From contig JBMSYN010000011.1 in NCBI GenBank assembly GCA_049426725.1, positions 1-64,000 on the forward strand: DNA of 64,000 nucleotides, written 5' to 3'. This document shows, one piece after another, positions 53,311 through 62,268 of this stretch; position 1 is the stretch's first letter, and the number at the start of each line of letters is the position of its first letter. The position numbers and the translations under genes are program-made. The notes below the pieces were generated by a model, which did no database searches, was not told the origin of the DNA, and saw nothing but the letters and a program-made list of their open reading frames with translations. Source of the DNA: UBA961 sp049426725 (GTDB taxonomy: Bacteria > Bacteroidota > Ignavibacteria > Kapaibacteriales > UBA961).

Positions 53311-54060
53311 ATGAAAGATGCCATTTCATTCATTGGATTTCTCCTTCGTTCGATTCTGATCATAATCGTCACAATTTTTTATGCATGCCTAGCTTTGGCT
53401 CTTGGACTTAGCGGCATGAGGAGAGCATATTTCATTTTTGCAAGACAATGGTCTTCCGTATTGCTGAAATGTGCCGGTGTCAAAGTGAACATTGTTGGTA
53501 TGGAACATCTCTATCCTATGCAGAGAAGAATTTATGTTGTGAATCACACAAGTTATTTTGACATACCAATCATTCTTGCTTCAATTCCAGATTCGGTTCG
53601 AATCATGTATCGTAAAAATTTAGAGCGGATTCCATTTATGGGATGGAGTCTTGCTGCATCTCCTTTCATCGGAATCCAAAGAGAAAAAGCCCGCGATGCA
53701 ATGAAAGGAATCGAAGAAGCTGCGAAATCTGTCAGCATCGGTGAATCAGTTGTAATTTTTGCTGAAGGCACACGCTCCAAAGATGGTCGCCTTGGACCAT
53801 TCAAAAGAGGCGCATTTATGCTAGCTTCGAGATCGGGGAAACAACTCATACCAATTGCCATTACAGGCGCTCAAAATATCATGCTAAAAGATAGATGGAG
53901 ATTTTATCCCGGCACGGTCTCTGTGACAATACTATCACCTATAGAACCCATTGACAATATGAGCCGTGAGCAAGAAAGTCTATTGCAACATTCTGTTCAT
54001 TCAATGATAAATGATGCATTGCCCCCGAATATGAAGTCACGCAACAAGGAAGCAATATGA
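53311..54060 (+). CDS. plsC: 1-acyl-sn-glycerol-3-phosphate acyltransferase
   Basis: A 249-residue membrane acyltransferase that acylates lysophosphatidate to phosphatidate. An N-terminal membrane segment (about 5-35) precedes the H-x4-D motif (NHTSYFD), the second motif MGWSLAASPFIGI, the EGTRS motif and the fourth, IPIAITG. The frame is open upstream to 53254 inside lolD; ATG 53311 is preferred because it starts 7 nt after the lolD stop and right before the membrane segment. The stop overlaps the next gene (ATGA). Confidence 0.92.
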   Translation: MKDAISFIGFLLRSILIIIVTIFYACLALALGLSGMRRAYFIFARQWSSVLLKCAGVKVNIVGMEHLYPMQRRIYVVNHTSYFDIPIILASIPDSVRIMYRKNLERIPFMGWSLAASPFIGIQREKARDAMKGIEEAAKSVSIGESVVIFAEGTRSKDGRLGPFKRGAFMLASRSGKQLIPIAITGAQNIMLKDRWRFYPGTVSVTILSPIEPIDNMSREQESLLQHSVHSMINDALPPNMKSRNKEAI

Positions 54061-54749
54061 GCAGAGACTATACATGGCTTCGAGGGTTTGTACGCATTCT
54101 GAAGCATCCTCATGGAGTTGGGCTGGAAGGTAATTCAGAGCCACTCAAATCCATAGTGTTTGCCGGAATATTGGAAGCATCTGCATCATTGTTTGTGGCT
54201 TGGTTACATAGACAAAACCCTGTATTGATTGCAGAAAACATTGCCATGATGAAACCTTGGATGAAGAATGGGGCTAAGCAACAATCTTCAACTCTGACTT
54301 CACTCCCATTCGATCAAGCATTGCTCTCAACACTAACAACATCCTTTATTGGTATTCTTGCTTTTGGATTTGTTATGTGGATCATTCACTGGGCATTGAC
54401 AAAAGAAAGTAAAAAACTGTATGAAATTGCCGGTATTGCCTCTTATGGTTCCGGTATCTATGCAATTGGCGTTATGCTAACAGGTATTTCTGCATTTGTT
54501 TTTGATTCACTTAGGTGGGGATTGCATGCCGGTATATTGATTGATCCCGCATCGAATCCATTTGTATTTGCAATTCTTGCTAGAGTGAATCTCTTCAGCA
54601 TCATTTCTTATGTATTGGCTTCTTATGCAGTGATTGGATATTCCAGAATTGAGTCACGCTATGGAGTCTTCGCCTCTATCATCGCAATCTTCATTATCTT
54701 GGCTTGGTATGGCATATTCGCCTTGATGGGATTAAATCTCACATCTTGA
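54057..54749 (+). CDS. Yip1-like membrane protein
   Basis: A 230-residue protein with five hydrophobic segments (near residues 30-48, 97-116, 132-155, 170-190 and 202-225) and a soluble N-terminus. The arrangement and an Ala/Gly-rich central pair of helices resemble the bacterial YIP1 family, whose role is unknown. This is a weak match made by eye. It is translationally coupled to plsC (ATGA) and ends the pheS-lolD-plsC run. Confidence 0.6.
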   Translation: MSRDYTWLRGFVRILKHPHGVGLEGNSEPLKSIVFAGILEASASLFVAWLHRQNPVLIAENIAMMKPWMKNGAKQQSSTLTSLPFDQALLSTLTTSFIGILAFGFVMWIIHWALTKESKKLYEIAGIASYGSGIYAIGVMLTGISAFVFDSLRWGLHAGILIDPASNPFVFAILARVNLFSIISYVLASYAVIGYSRIESRYGVFASIIAIFIILAWYGIFALMGLNLTS

Positions 54750-54771
54750 CGATATATCAAATCATAATGTA

Positions 54772-54804
54772 TTGCTGTTCAGTGTGAAGTGCAAAGTATA
54801 TTTG
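54772..54804 (+). promoter_or_regulatory. probable promoter of the metallophosphoesterase unit
   Basis: TTG (54772-54774), 22-nt spacer, TATATTTG (54797-54804). The predicted transcript start is near 54811, 27 nt before the ATG. It would drive the metallophosphoesterase, manA, folD, adenosyltransferase and hutI run. Confidence 0.45.
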
Positions 54805-54837
54805 CAGTGTATTTTATGACTAAAAACGTATTGCTTG

Positions 54838-55560
54838 ATGCTTGACGACTCTCCTGATATTGAACCGGAAATCTTGGAACAAGTGGATACAATCATTGTA
54901 TCAGATATTCATCTTGGTTCGGAAGTTTCGAGGTCCAAACAATTATTGGATACTATTTCTCATTTTGACTATAAGCAGTTGATTTTGAATGGTGATGTTT
55001 TTGATGACTTGAATTTTAAACGCCTTAGCAAAAGTGATTGGAAGTTTTTGTCATATATCAGAAAAGTATCCGGTCATAAATCGCCTGCAAAAGTGATTTG
55101 GGTTATTGGGAATCACGATGGTGTTGCTGAGATTCTTTCTCACTTATTGGGTATTGAAGTACTGGAAGAATATCTGTGGGAAGGCAATGGCAAAACATAT
55201 CTTGCCATGCACGGACATCAATTCGATTCATTCATCACCGAAAATGCTCGATTGACAGACATCGCTTCTTATTTGTATTTGCTTCTCCAAAAGGTGGATA
55301 CAGATGAACAACAATTGAGCAGATGGGTGAAAAGAACGAGTAAGAAATGGCTGCAATTGTCTGAATCAAGCGCGGAATCTGCCATTGAGTATGCAAGAAA
55401 GAAAAATGCCCATGCTGTATTCTGTGGTCATACTCATATTCCATTGATCAAAGAAAAAGATGGCGTGCTGTATTGCAATTCGGGTTGTTGGACTGACCGT
55501 CCTTCGCATTTTATCACTATTTGTTCTCGTCATGGAATTCAATTGCGAGAATGTTTCTGA
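54838..55560 (+). CDS. calcineurin-like metallophosphoesterase, LpxH relative
   Basis: A 240-residue phosphoesterase. The metal motifs are SDIHLG (22-27), NGDVFDD (51-57), GNHDG (about 92), MHGHQFD (about 127) and CGHTHIP. It resembles the UDP-2,3-diacylglucosamine hydrolase-like group but lacks the HGDGKAYNDTGY signature of the LpxH at 4297-5028, so its substrate may differ. ATG 54838 is used; a TTG at 54835 is directly before it. The gene ends 8 nt before manA. Confidence 0.8.
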   Translation: MLDDSPDIEPEILEQVDTIIVSDIHLGSEVSRSKQLLDTISHFDYKQLILNGDVFDDLNFKRLSKSDWKFLSYIRKVSGHKSPAKVIWVIGNHDGVAEILSHLLGIEVLEEYLWEGNGKTYLAMHGHQFDSFITENARLTDIASYLYLLLQKVDTDEQQLSRWVKRTSKKWLQLSESSAESAIEYARKKNAHAVFCGHTHIPLIKEKDGVLYCNSGCWTDRPSHFITICSRHGIQLRECF

Positions 55561-55568
55561 CTCACTCA

Positions 55569-56558
55569 ATGAATATGTATCCTCTATTGTTTGAACAACG
55601 CTTATTGGAAAAGGTATGGGGCGGATATTCCATTCATCAATGGAAACATGGCGCCAATACAGAGAAACTCATCGGTGAATCCTGGGAGATTTATTCAGGT
55701 AATGTCATAATCAATGGAGAGCATGCCGGTAGAACTCTTCAGGAACTCATAGACAAATATCCTTTTGAAATGACAGGCAAACCTTCCGTTCAAGAATTTC
55801 CGCTTCTTGTGAAATTGCTTGATGCAAAGGAGTGGCTTTCTGTGCAAGTTCATCCCGATGATGCATTGGCACTTGAGTTGGAAGGAGAACTGCGAGGTAA
55901 AACTGAATGCTGGTATATCCTTGAAGCCGAAGAAGGAGCATGCATTCAATATGATTTGAAGCAAGATTGTAGCGTGCAAGATTATGCTGATTCCATTTAT
56001 CAAGAAAGACCAAAAGATTGTCTGAATTTTCTGCCTGTAAAACCTGGTGACATCATTTATGTTCCTGCCGGAACGGTTCATGCCATCGGCCCCGGAATTA
56101 TGCTCTATGAATTGCAGCAGACAAGCGACACAACATATAGACTGTATGATTGGGACAGAACCGGACTTGATGGAGTGCCTAGAGAATTACATATTGAAAA
56201 GGGATTGAAGTGTAGTCGACCGGGATCAGGGAGATTCCCTTATACTCACCTAGAACCTCAAACAGTACATGGTAATATTCTCCAACCACTTATAAAAGAG
56301 CAATACTTCAAGCTCGATTTGCTGACTCTTGGCAATGCAGCATTTTCTCTTTCATTGAATGGGAAAGCCTCACTGCTCACAAATATTGGTAAGCATGAAG
56401 TGTGCGTGAAATATGCTAATGAATCAATGATGTTGCCTGTGGCAACTTCAGCTTATCTGCCTGCATCCTTGGATGAAGTTCATGTTTACTCCGAGGGTCT
56501 GAATTCACGATTGCTCATTGCATCCGAGCATGATAATTGGTTGGAGTCAATTGGTTAA
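55569..56558 (+). CDS. manA: mannose-6-phosphate isomerase, class I
   Basis: A 329-residue cupin isomerase that interconverts fructose-6-phosphate and mannose-6-phosphate. The zinc ligands lie in VQVHPDD, GKTECWY and the VPAGTVHAIG region. LYELQQTSDTTYRLYDWDR is the family signature. The length fits the short Bacillus-type form. The upstream frame runs into the previous gene; ATG 55569 (or 55575) starts at MNMYPLLFEQ. The product may feed GDP-mannose and the surface sugars implied by the glycosyltransferases of this window. Confidence 0.92.
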   Translation: MNMYPLLFEQRLLEKVWGGYSIHQWKHGANTEKLIGESWEIYSGNVIINGEHAGRTLQELIDKYPFEMTGKPSVQEFPLLVKLLDAKEWLSVQVHPDDALALELEGELRGKTECWYILEAEEGACIQYDLKQDCSVQDYADSIYQERPKDCLNFLPVKPGDIIYVPAGTVHAIGPGIMLYELQQTSDTTYRLYDWDRTGLDGVPRELHIEKGLKCSRPGSGRFPYTHLEPQTVHGNILQPLIKEQYFKLDLLTLGNAAFSLSLNGKASLLTNIGKHEVCVKYANESMMLPVATSAYLPASLDEVHVYSEGLNSRLLIASEHDNWLESIG

Positions 56559-56585
56559 TTTGCATGAACATTCCTTCGGATCAAG

Positions 56586-57434
56586 ATGAATCCCCTGATA
56601 TTAGATGGTAAGTCACTTGCCAAAAACATTGAGCAAACATTAGCTGAAAGAACGTCTGCATTGCTTAGTCATGCACCGGGGCGCACTCCGATTCTCGCAA
56701 CTATACTTGTGGGGAATGACCCTGCAAGTGCCACCTATGTAAAGATGAAGGGGAATGCATGCAGAAGAATTGGCATGGATTCTCGCTCAATTGAATTACC
56801 GGAGCATACAACAACAGAAGAATTAACATCCATTATTCGTGAATTGAATAAAGATCCTGATGTGCATGGGATTTTATTGCAACATCCTGTTCCTCATCAG
56901 ATTGATGAAAGACATTGTTTTGATGCGATTGCCCTGGAAAAAGATGTCGATGGTGTGACATGCCTTGGATTTGGAAGAATGTCAATGGGAAGTGAAGCAT
57001 ATGGTTCGGCTACGCCTGCAGGTATCATGACATTGCTCAAGCATTATGAAATCCCCTTGAAAGGAAAGCATGCAGTGATTTTAGGTCGCAGCCCCATTCT
57101 TGGAAAGCCAATGGCAGCAATGTTGCTCAATGAAGATTGCACTGTTACCATTTGTCATTCACGCACGCAGAATCTCTCCGAACATGTCAAACAAGCCGAT
57201 ATTCTGATTGCCGCAGTTGGCAAACCTTCTTTTGTGCAAGAATCTTGGATAAAACCTGATTCTGTGATTGTTGATGCTGGCTATCATCCTGGTGGAATTG
57301 GAGATGTGGATCCCAAGGCATTTGCTCATGCATCGGCATATACACCAGTCCCGGGTGGAGTCGGACCAATGACGATTAGCACACTCATGTCTCAGACATT
57401 ATCCGCTGCGGAAAAAGCACTGGGAAAACAATGA
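56586..57434 (+). CDS. folD: bifunctional methylenetetrahydrofolate dehydrogenase/cyclohydrolase
   Basis: A 282-residue FolD, which oxidises 5,10-methylene-THF and hydrolyses the methenyl product to 10-formyl-THF. The catalytic Lys lies in SATYVKMK (Y-x3-K), LLQHPVP and EKDVDGV shape the folate pocket, and GRSPILGKPMAAML binds NADP. The conserved PVPGGVGPMT is near the end. The one-carbon units connect with gcvP and purine synthesis genes elsewhere in the window. It lies 27 nt after manA. Confidence 0.96.
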   Translation: MNPLILDGKSLAKNIEQTLAERTSALLSHAPGRTPILATILVGNDPASATYVKMKGNACRRIGMDSRSIELPEHTTTEELTSIIRELNKDPDVHGILLQHPVPHQIDERHCFDAIALEKDVDGVTCLGFGRMSMGSEAYGSATPAGIMTLLKHYEIPLKGKHAVILGRSPILGKPMAAMLLNEDCTVTICHSRTQNLSEHVKQADILIAAVGKPSFVQESWIKPDSVIVDAGYHPGGIGDVDPKAFAHASAYTPVPGGVGPMTISTLMSQTLSAAEKALGKQ

Positions 57435-57453
57435 TTTTATTCTTGAGGTTATA

Positions 57454-57999
57454 ATGAAGATTTATACAAAAACCGGTGATGATGGAACAACCGGATTATT
57501 CGGTGGAAGAAGAGTTGCAAAATATTCATTGCGAATCGATGCATATGGTACTGTTGATGAACTCAATGCAGTCATTGGAATTGCTCTCACATATGATATC
57601 CATTCTATGATAAGAGAACATCTGACCATACTTTCTTCATTGCTTTTTACTGTTGGATCTGATCTTGCCACTCCGCAGGATGCCTCGGTAAAATCTTCAG
57701 TGCCATCTGTGACTGAAGATCATGTTGCTCAATTGGAGAAGTGGATTGATTCGTATGAAGAAAACCTTCCTGCACTCAAAAACTTTATCCTTCCGGGAGG
57801 TTCTCAAGCCGGTGCTCATTTGCATTTGGCTAGAACCGTCTGTAGAAGAGCCGAGAGAAATATAGTTGCTTTGAAGCAAGAGGAAGATATAAATCCAACT
57901 GTTTTACGATTCATCAATCGTTTGTCTGATTATTTATTTGTTGCCGCACGATATGCCAATGCAAAACTTGGTTTTGATGACATAGAATGGAAAGCTTGA
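57454..57999 (+). CDS. PduO-type cob(I)alamin adenosyltransferase
   Basis: A 181-residue ATP:cob(I)alamin adenosyltransferase of the PduO class, which makes adenosylcobalamin. The ATP site is KTGDDGTTGLFGGRRV at the N-terminus; DAYGTVDELNA, CRRAERNIV and RFINRLSDYLFVAAR follow as in the family. The length matches single-domain PduO. A GAGG lies about 6 nt before the ATG. There is no cobalamin riboswitch in the 19-nt gap from folD. It implies use of B12, although no B12-dependent enzyme is in this window. Confidence 0.95.
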   Translation: MKIYTKTGDDGTTGLFGGRRVAKYSLRIDAYGTVDELNAVIGIALTYDIHSMIREHLTILSSLLFTVGSDLATPQDASVKSSVPSVTEDHVAQLEKWIDSYEENLPALKNFILPGGSQAGAHLHLARTVCRRAERNIVALKQEEDINPTVLRFINRLSDYLFVAARYANAKLGFDDIEWKA

Positions 58000-58003
58000 T
58001 TAC

Positions 58004-59245
58004 ATGAGAAGAGTTTTGATAAAGAATATAGGGCAACTTCTAAGAATTTCTCATCATGAGAATGTTCGCGGAAATATCAATGGGGCAATGAATGATATTT
58101 CAATCCTGAATGATGCTGCAATCATTTTCTCTGACAGATTTGAGTGGATTGGTAATTCCACTGACATACCTTCTGATATTCACGTTGATGATGTCATAGA
58201 TGTTGCCGGAAAAGTTATTCTTCCGGGTTTTGTTGATTCTCACACGCATTGCGTATTTGCCGGAGATCGATCTGATGAATTTGCAAGACGATTGCGAGGT
58301 GTTTCATATACACAAATAGCATCCGAAGGTGGTGGTATTTTAAAAACTGTGTCATCAGTTCGAAATGCTTCCATTGAAGAACTTGCACAGCGTGGCATTG
58401 AGCTTGCAAAAGAAGCTTTGAATCATGGAACGACCACTCTTGAAATGAAAAGTGGCTATGGTCTTTCATTGGAATCCGAGATTGCATTGCTTAAAGCAAT
58501 TGACATCGTTCGTAGAGAAGTACCCATTCGCATTATCAGTACTTTCATGGGAGCTCATGATTTTCCGCCGGAATATGCTCATGATCGCAATGCCTATATA
58601 GAGTTATTGATCAATGAAATGTTGCCGGCAATTCATGAGCTTGGTATTGCTGAGTTTTGTGATGTGTTTACCGACACAGGATATTTCACCGTTGAAGACT
58701 CCATTCGTATTCTTGAATCTGCGACTTCACTTGGATTTAAACTGAAAGTACATGCTGATGAATTGACTCCGTTTGGTGCCGCTGAAATGGCGGGTTCCAT
58801 GCATGCTGTTTCTGCCGATCATTTGCTCTTTTGTTCTCAAGAGGGAATGCAAGCCATGAAGCAAGCAGGCACAGTTGCAACATTGCTTCCTGGAACTGCC
58901 TATACACTCAAATTACCATATGCACCAGCCAGAGCGATGATAGACAAGGGACTTATCATTGCACTAGCAAGTGATTGTAATCCCGGCTCATGTTATACAC
59001 CAAATATGCAAATGATTCTTTCGCTTGCTTGCATGAATATGGGCATGAGTATAGAAGAATCTCTTACCGCCGCCACACTCCATGGTGCTTATGCCTTGTG
59101 CAGAGAACAAGAATGTGGAAGCATTGAACTACACAAAAGTGCAGATTTCATTGTTTTGGATATATATTCATATCCAGATATAGTTTATCACTTTGGCGTG
59201 AACCATGTTGAACAAACATGGGCTATGGGGAAGCGAGTGAAATAA
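58004..59245 (+). CDS. hutI: imidazolonepropionase
   Basis: A 413-residue amidohydrolase of histidine degradation (imidazolonepropionate to formiminoglutamate). Metal ligands lie in HTHCVFAG; RLRGVSYTQIASEGGGI is the HutI signature, with HADEL, SADHLL and ASDCNPGS downstream. It starts 4 nt after the adenosyltransferase. hutH, hutU and a formiminoglutamate hydrolase are absent here, so the pathway would be scattered. A hairpin at 59244-59270 follows the stop. Confidence 0.95.
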   Translation: MRRVLIKNIGQLLRISHHENVRGNINGAMNDISILNDAAIIFSDRFEWIGNSTDIPSDIHVDDVIDVAGKVILPGFVDSHTHCVFAGDRSDEFARRLRGVSYTQIASEGGGILKTVSSVRNASIEELAQRGIELAKEALNHGTTTLEMKSGYGLSLESEIALLKAIDIVRREVPIRIISTFMGAHDFPPEYAHDRNAYIELLINEMLPAIHELGIAEFCDVFTDTGYFTVEDSIRILESATSLGFKLKVHADELTPFGAAEMAGSMHAVSADHLLFCSQEGMQAMKQAGTVATLLPGTAYTLKLPYAPARAMIDKGLIIALASDCNPGSCYTPNMQMILSLACMNMGMSIEESLTAATLHGAYALCREQECGSIELHKSADFIVLDIYSYPDIVYHFGVNHVEQTWAMGKRVK

Positions 59246-59270
59246 AAAAGCTCTCATTATTGAGAGCTTT
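59244..59270 (-). terminator. intrinsic terminator of the SPOR/TPR gene
   Basis: AAAGCTCTCA (59247-59256) pairs with TGAGAGCTTT (59261-59270) around TTAT; the T-run is on the minus strand. It lies 8 nt beyond the SPOR gene stop and could weakly serve hutI too. Confidence 0.85.
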
Positions 59271-59277
59271 AACATTT

Positions 59278-60093
59278 CTACATAGGGTTTTGTATGATGA
59301 GCGGAGTGCAATTGCATTGATTGCGAACAATCGGGACTGCCGCCTCTGCATTTTTTCGAGAAGTATAATCACCAATTGTAACCGCATATCTTGTCGCTCC
59401 ATCAGGTAATTTACGCTCAATCACATTGCAGCGCAATCGCTTCTTTGAATATGACTGAGCTTCTTCCTCAGCGGCCATTCGTGTTTTGAAAACACCAACT
59501 TGCAGAGTGAAAAGTCCTTTTATTGGGGGGGGAGTATCTGTAGAATCTACTTTACCTTCAACAATGAGACTTTTGCCTGTATCATTTTTTGGATTGATGA
59601 TAGGTCCTGTATTCTTTCCCGGTCCGCCGACTGTATTGCGTAAAATTTCATAAGCATCCGGAAGAAGTTCGGATTTGGGATATTCATTGCGAAATTTCTG
59701 CATTTCCTCGCGAGCTTTTATTGTATCTTTCTTTGTGGCATAATAACTCACTATGCGAAATTGCGCATCATCAGCCCATTCGGAATTTGGTTTACCTTTG
59801 ACGATTTTTTTATACATCGGAATTGCTTTTGCATTGTTTTTCAGCAATGAAGCATGAAGAAAGACTACCCCTGGATCATCCGGATATTCGATGATCAGAT
59901 CAAGAAGCACATTCATTGCATTGGTACGATTACCCAAACCTAATTCTTGCAAAGCAGTTCGCACTTCATTGGACTGACCGAATGCAGGGAATGAGATGAA
60001 GCTGCAAAGAATGTATATCACAGAGATTCTGATGGTGAATTTCGCCAAGTAATGAATGATTGAGATTGTTCTCATGGTCATGCCTTTGTGCAT
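59278..60093 (-). CDS. exported TPR and SPOR domain protein
   Basis: A 271-residue protein. An export segment (VIYILCSFISFPAFG, to about residue 40) is followed by TPR-like helices (about 45-150, for example TALQELGLGNRTNAMNVLLDL and WADDAQFRIVSYYA). A Pro/Asn/Gly linker leads to a C-terminal SPOR domain (about 195-268, FTLQVGVFKTRMAAEEEAQ). SPOR domains bind denuded peptidoglycan at division sites, so a periplasmic envelope role is likely. ATGs at 60093, 60081 and 60075 are all possible starts. A terminator follows. The 142 nt upstream, before murG, hold no element I can support. Confidence 0.85.
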   Translation of the reverse strand: MHKGMTMRTISIIHYLAKFTIRISVIYILCSFISFPAFGQSNEVRTALQELGLGNRTNAMNVLLDLIIEYPDDPGVVFLHASLLKNNAKAIPMYKKIVKGKPNSEWADDAQFRIVSYYATKKDTIKAREEMQKFRNEYPKSELLPDAYEILRNTVGGPGKNTGPIINPKNDTGKSLIVEGKVDSTDTPPPIKGLFTLQVGVFKTRMAAEEEAQSYSKKRLRCNVIERKLPDGATRYAVTIGDYTSRKNAEAAVPIVRNQCNCTPLIIQNPM

Positions 60094-60235
60094 TAACTAT
60101 ACATGCGGTATTATGAACAGTAATACAACCCCACTTTTGTGCCAAAATCTTGGATTTTTCACTGTATTATGAATGAATAGAACAGTTTTGATCAATGGAA
60201 TCGAAAAGAATGGCTTTTTTCTGCAGTTTTTTAGA

Positions 60236-61345
60236 TCATTTGATGATTTCAGCAATCATGTTCGCGGCTTCTTTTGCCGCTTTTGGCTTTCCATATTTCA
60301 GAGCATTGGAGCTCATTTCTCTCAGTTTTTCAGGATTTTTTAATAAATGTTCCACCGCATATTCAAGTTCGGTCGAAAGTGCAGCATCTTCTATCACAAT
60401 TGCCGCTCCATGTTGATGCAATGTTTCGGCATTGAGAGCTTGTTCATTATTTGAAGATCCCGGCAATGGAATCAAGATTGCAGGTTTGCCACATACTGCC
60501 AATTCTGCGACTGTTCCTCCGCCTGCCCTGCACACAACTAAATCAGCACAGGCATAAGCTGAAGGCATATCATCAATGAATTGGACGATTTGTACATTTT
60601 TAGGTAGTTCGTGATTGATGATAAAGTCTGTACCGGTTTGCCAAAGGATTTGAATTCCATGTTCTGCCAAGCGATCAATACACTTAATCATTGCCTGATT
60701 TATTGAACGAGCACCAAGTGATCCACCAAAGACAAATACAGTCTGTTTTTGCGGATCAAGTCCAAACACTTTCGATGCAGATTCTCTCGAAGGAATAGTA
60801 TTGACGAATGTTGAACGAAGCGGATTTCCACAATGAGTGATATGGGTTCTAACAGATGCTTTGAAATATGAGGCCGTTTCCTCAAAAGCAGTGATGATCA
60901 AATGTGCATATGCTCCAAGTAATGCATTTGTTTTTCCAGGGCTGACATTCGGTTCAATGATGATGAGGGGAATGCCTGAAAGGATCGCATAGATTCCTGC
61001 AGGAAATGATATATAATTTCCACCGCAAATGATGCAAGAAGGCCTATGTTTTTTAATAATGGCTCTCACTTCCAGCAATGCTTTTGTAAGCGTAAAAGGC
61101 AATGCAAAAAAAGTGGATGACAATCCACGAAAGCCTTTGATGCTTTGGATCGGAGTGAATGAATATCCATGTTTTGGAAGATAGCGTGATTCTATTCTAT
61201 CAGGGCTACCTGTAAACTGAACCTGAAGATTCGGAATTGATTGCATCAATTCTTCAACTACTGCGATTGCCGGGAATAAATCACCACCGGTGCCTCCTGC
61301 TGCAATCAAAATGCTGGGTTGTTGTATGGACTGTGAATGCTTCAT
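60236..61345 (-). CDS. murG: MurG-like UDP-GlcNAc transferase with altered glycine loop
   Basis: A 369-residue GT28 enzyme expected to add GlcNAc to lipid I, giving lipid II at the inner membrane. Family parts are present: CGGNYISFPAGI (cf. GGYxSxP), GGSLGARSINQ, CRAGGGTVAELAVCGKPAILIPLP and NNEQALNA. The first glycine-rich loop, usually GGTGGH, reads GGTGGDLFPA at about residues 17-26, so the highly conserved His is Asp. The length is normal. It sits apart from other mur genes, 5 nt downstream of the TIGR01777 gene, at the end of the minus-strand unit. Confidence 0.88.
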   Translation of the reverse strand: MKHSQSIQQPSILIAAGGTGGDLFPAIAVVEELMQSIPNLQVQFTGSPDRIESRYLPKHGYSFTPIQSIKGFRGLSSTFFALPFTLTKALLEVRAIIKKHRPSCIICGGNYISFPAGIYAILSGIPLIIIEPNVSPGKTNALLGAYAHLIITAFEETASYFKASVRTHITHCGNPLRSTFVNTIPSRESASKVFGLDPQKQTVFVFGGSLGARSINQAMIKCIDRLAEHGIQILWQTGTDFIINHELPKNVQIVQFIDDMPSAYACADLVVCRAGGGTVAELAVCGKPAILIPLPGSSNNEQALNAETLHQHGAAIVIEDAALSTELEYAVEHLLKNPEKLREMSSNALKYGKPKAAKEAANMIAEIIK

Positions 61346-61350
61346 GAGTG

Positions 61351-62268
61351 TTAAGCAAGTAAGTCTCTAAGAGCTTGATCGCAATCAGTATACTGAAATC
61401 GATAGCCTGATTCGATTGTTCTTTGAGGTAAAACATGTTGTCCACCGGTGGCAATAACCGCGCCTTCGCCAAGCAGGATTGACAATGCGATATCCGGAAC
61501 ATGGAACCAAGATGGTCTGTGTAAAATTGTTGAAAGCAATTCTGTGAAACGATTCATGTTGACCGCACCCGGAGCCACAAGATTAAATGTACCTTTCACA
61601 TGTGAGTTATTCAGTGCATGAATAATAAAGCCAATGATATCAATGGGGTGTATCCACGACATCCATTGATTGCCAGATCCAATTCTTCCTCCGACGAACA
61701 ATGAAAAGGGGAGAAGCATTTTTGCAAGTGCACCTTCTCTTGGATCGAGCACAATGCCAATTCGTCCTATGACTACACGTGTGAATTCATTTGCTTGCAA
61801 TGCTTGCTTTTCCCACTCAATGCACACATTTGACAAAAACCCTGTTCCTGCTTCGGAAAATTCAGTGAAAATAGCATCACCACCATCGGATCCATAAAAA
61901 CCAATCGCAGATGCACAGAAGAAAAATTCAGGAGGCTCGGCAACTTGACTGATTGCTTTCACAATTCCTGCAGTTCCATTTTTTCTGCTTTCAAAGATTT
62001 CTTTTTTTTGTTGATCAGACCAACGTTTGGCAACCGGTTCACCTGCAAGATGAATGATTGCATGAGAACCATTGATCTTTTCAATGCACTCTGCGGATAC
62101 ATTTAATTCTCCGCTCCATTTCACGAAATCTTGTGCAAAGGGAAGTGAGCGTCTAGCTTTGTCGGGGGAACGACTGAACACAATGATCGAATAACCCAAT
62201 TCATTGAGAGCTTTCGCAAGTTTTTTCCCAATCAGTCCGGCAGCACCTGTGATAATAATCGATTTCAT
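61351..62268 (-). CDS. TIGR01777-family NAD(P)-dependent epimerase
   Basis: A 305-residue extended SDR of the TIGR01777 (YfcH/SulA-like) family. The nucleotide loop is TGAAGLIGKKLAKAL; HLAGEPVAKRWSDQQKK and RIGIVLDPREGALAKML are typical, and a DUF1731-type C-terminal domain closes the protein (GEGAVIATGGQHVLPQR). The catalytic Tyr is in SAIGFYGSDGG. The substrate is unknown for the family. Its start overlaps the stop of the flavin reductase gene (ATGA). Confidence 0.9.
   Translation of the reverse strand: MKSIIITGAAGLIGKKLAKALNELGYSIIVFSRSPDKARRSLPFAQDFVKWSGELNVSAECIEKINGSHAIIHLAGEPVAKRWSDQQKKEIFESRKNGTAGIVKAISQVAEPPEFFFCASAIGFYGSDGGDAIFTEFSEAGTGFLSNVCIEWEKQALQANEFTRVVIGRIGIVLDPREGALAKMLLPFSLFVGGRIGSGNQWMSWIHPIDIIGFIIHALNNSHVKGTFNLVAPGAVNMNRFTELLSTILHRPSWFHVPDIALSILLGEGAVIATGGQHVLPQRTIESGYRFQYTDCDQALRDLLA

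Noticed and set aside
57435..57453. Cobalamin riboswitch before the adenosyltransferase
   Set aside because: Only 19 nt separate it from folD, too little for an aptamer.
60094..60235. Short inverted repeats in the spacer between the SPOR gene and murG
   Set aside because: The stems are 5 bp, AT-only, and expected by chance.
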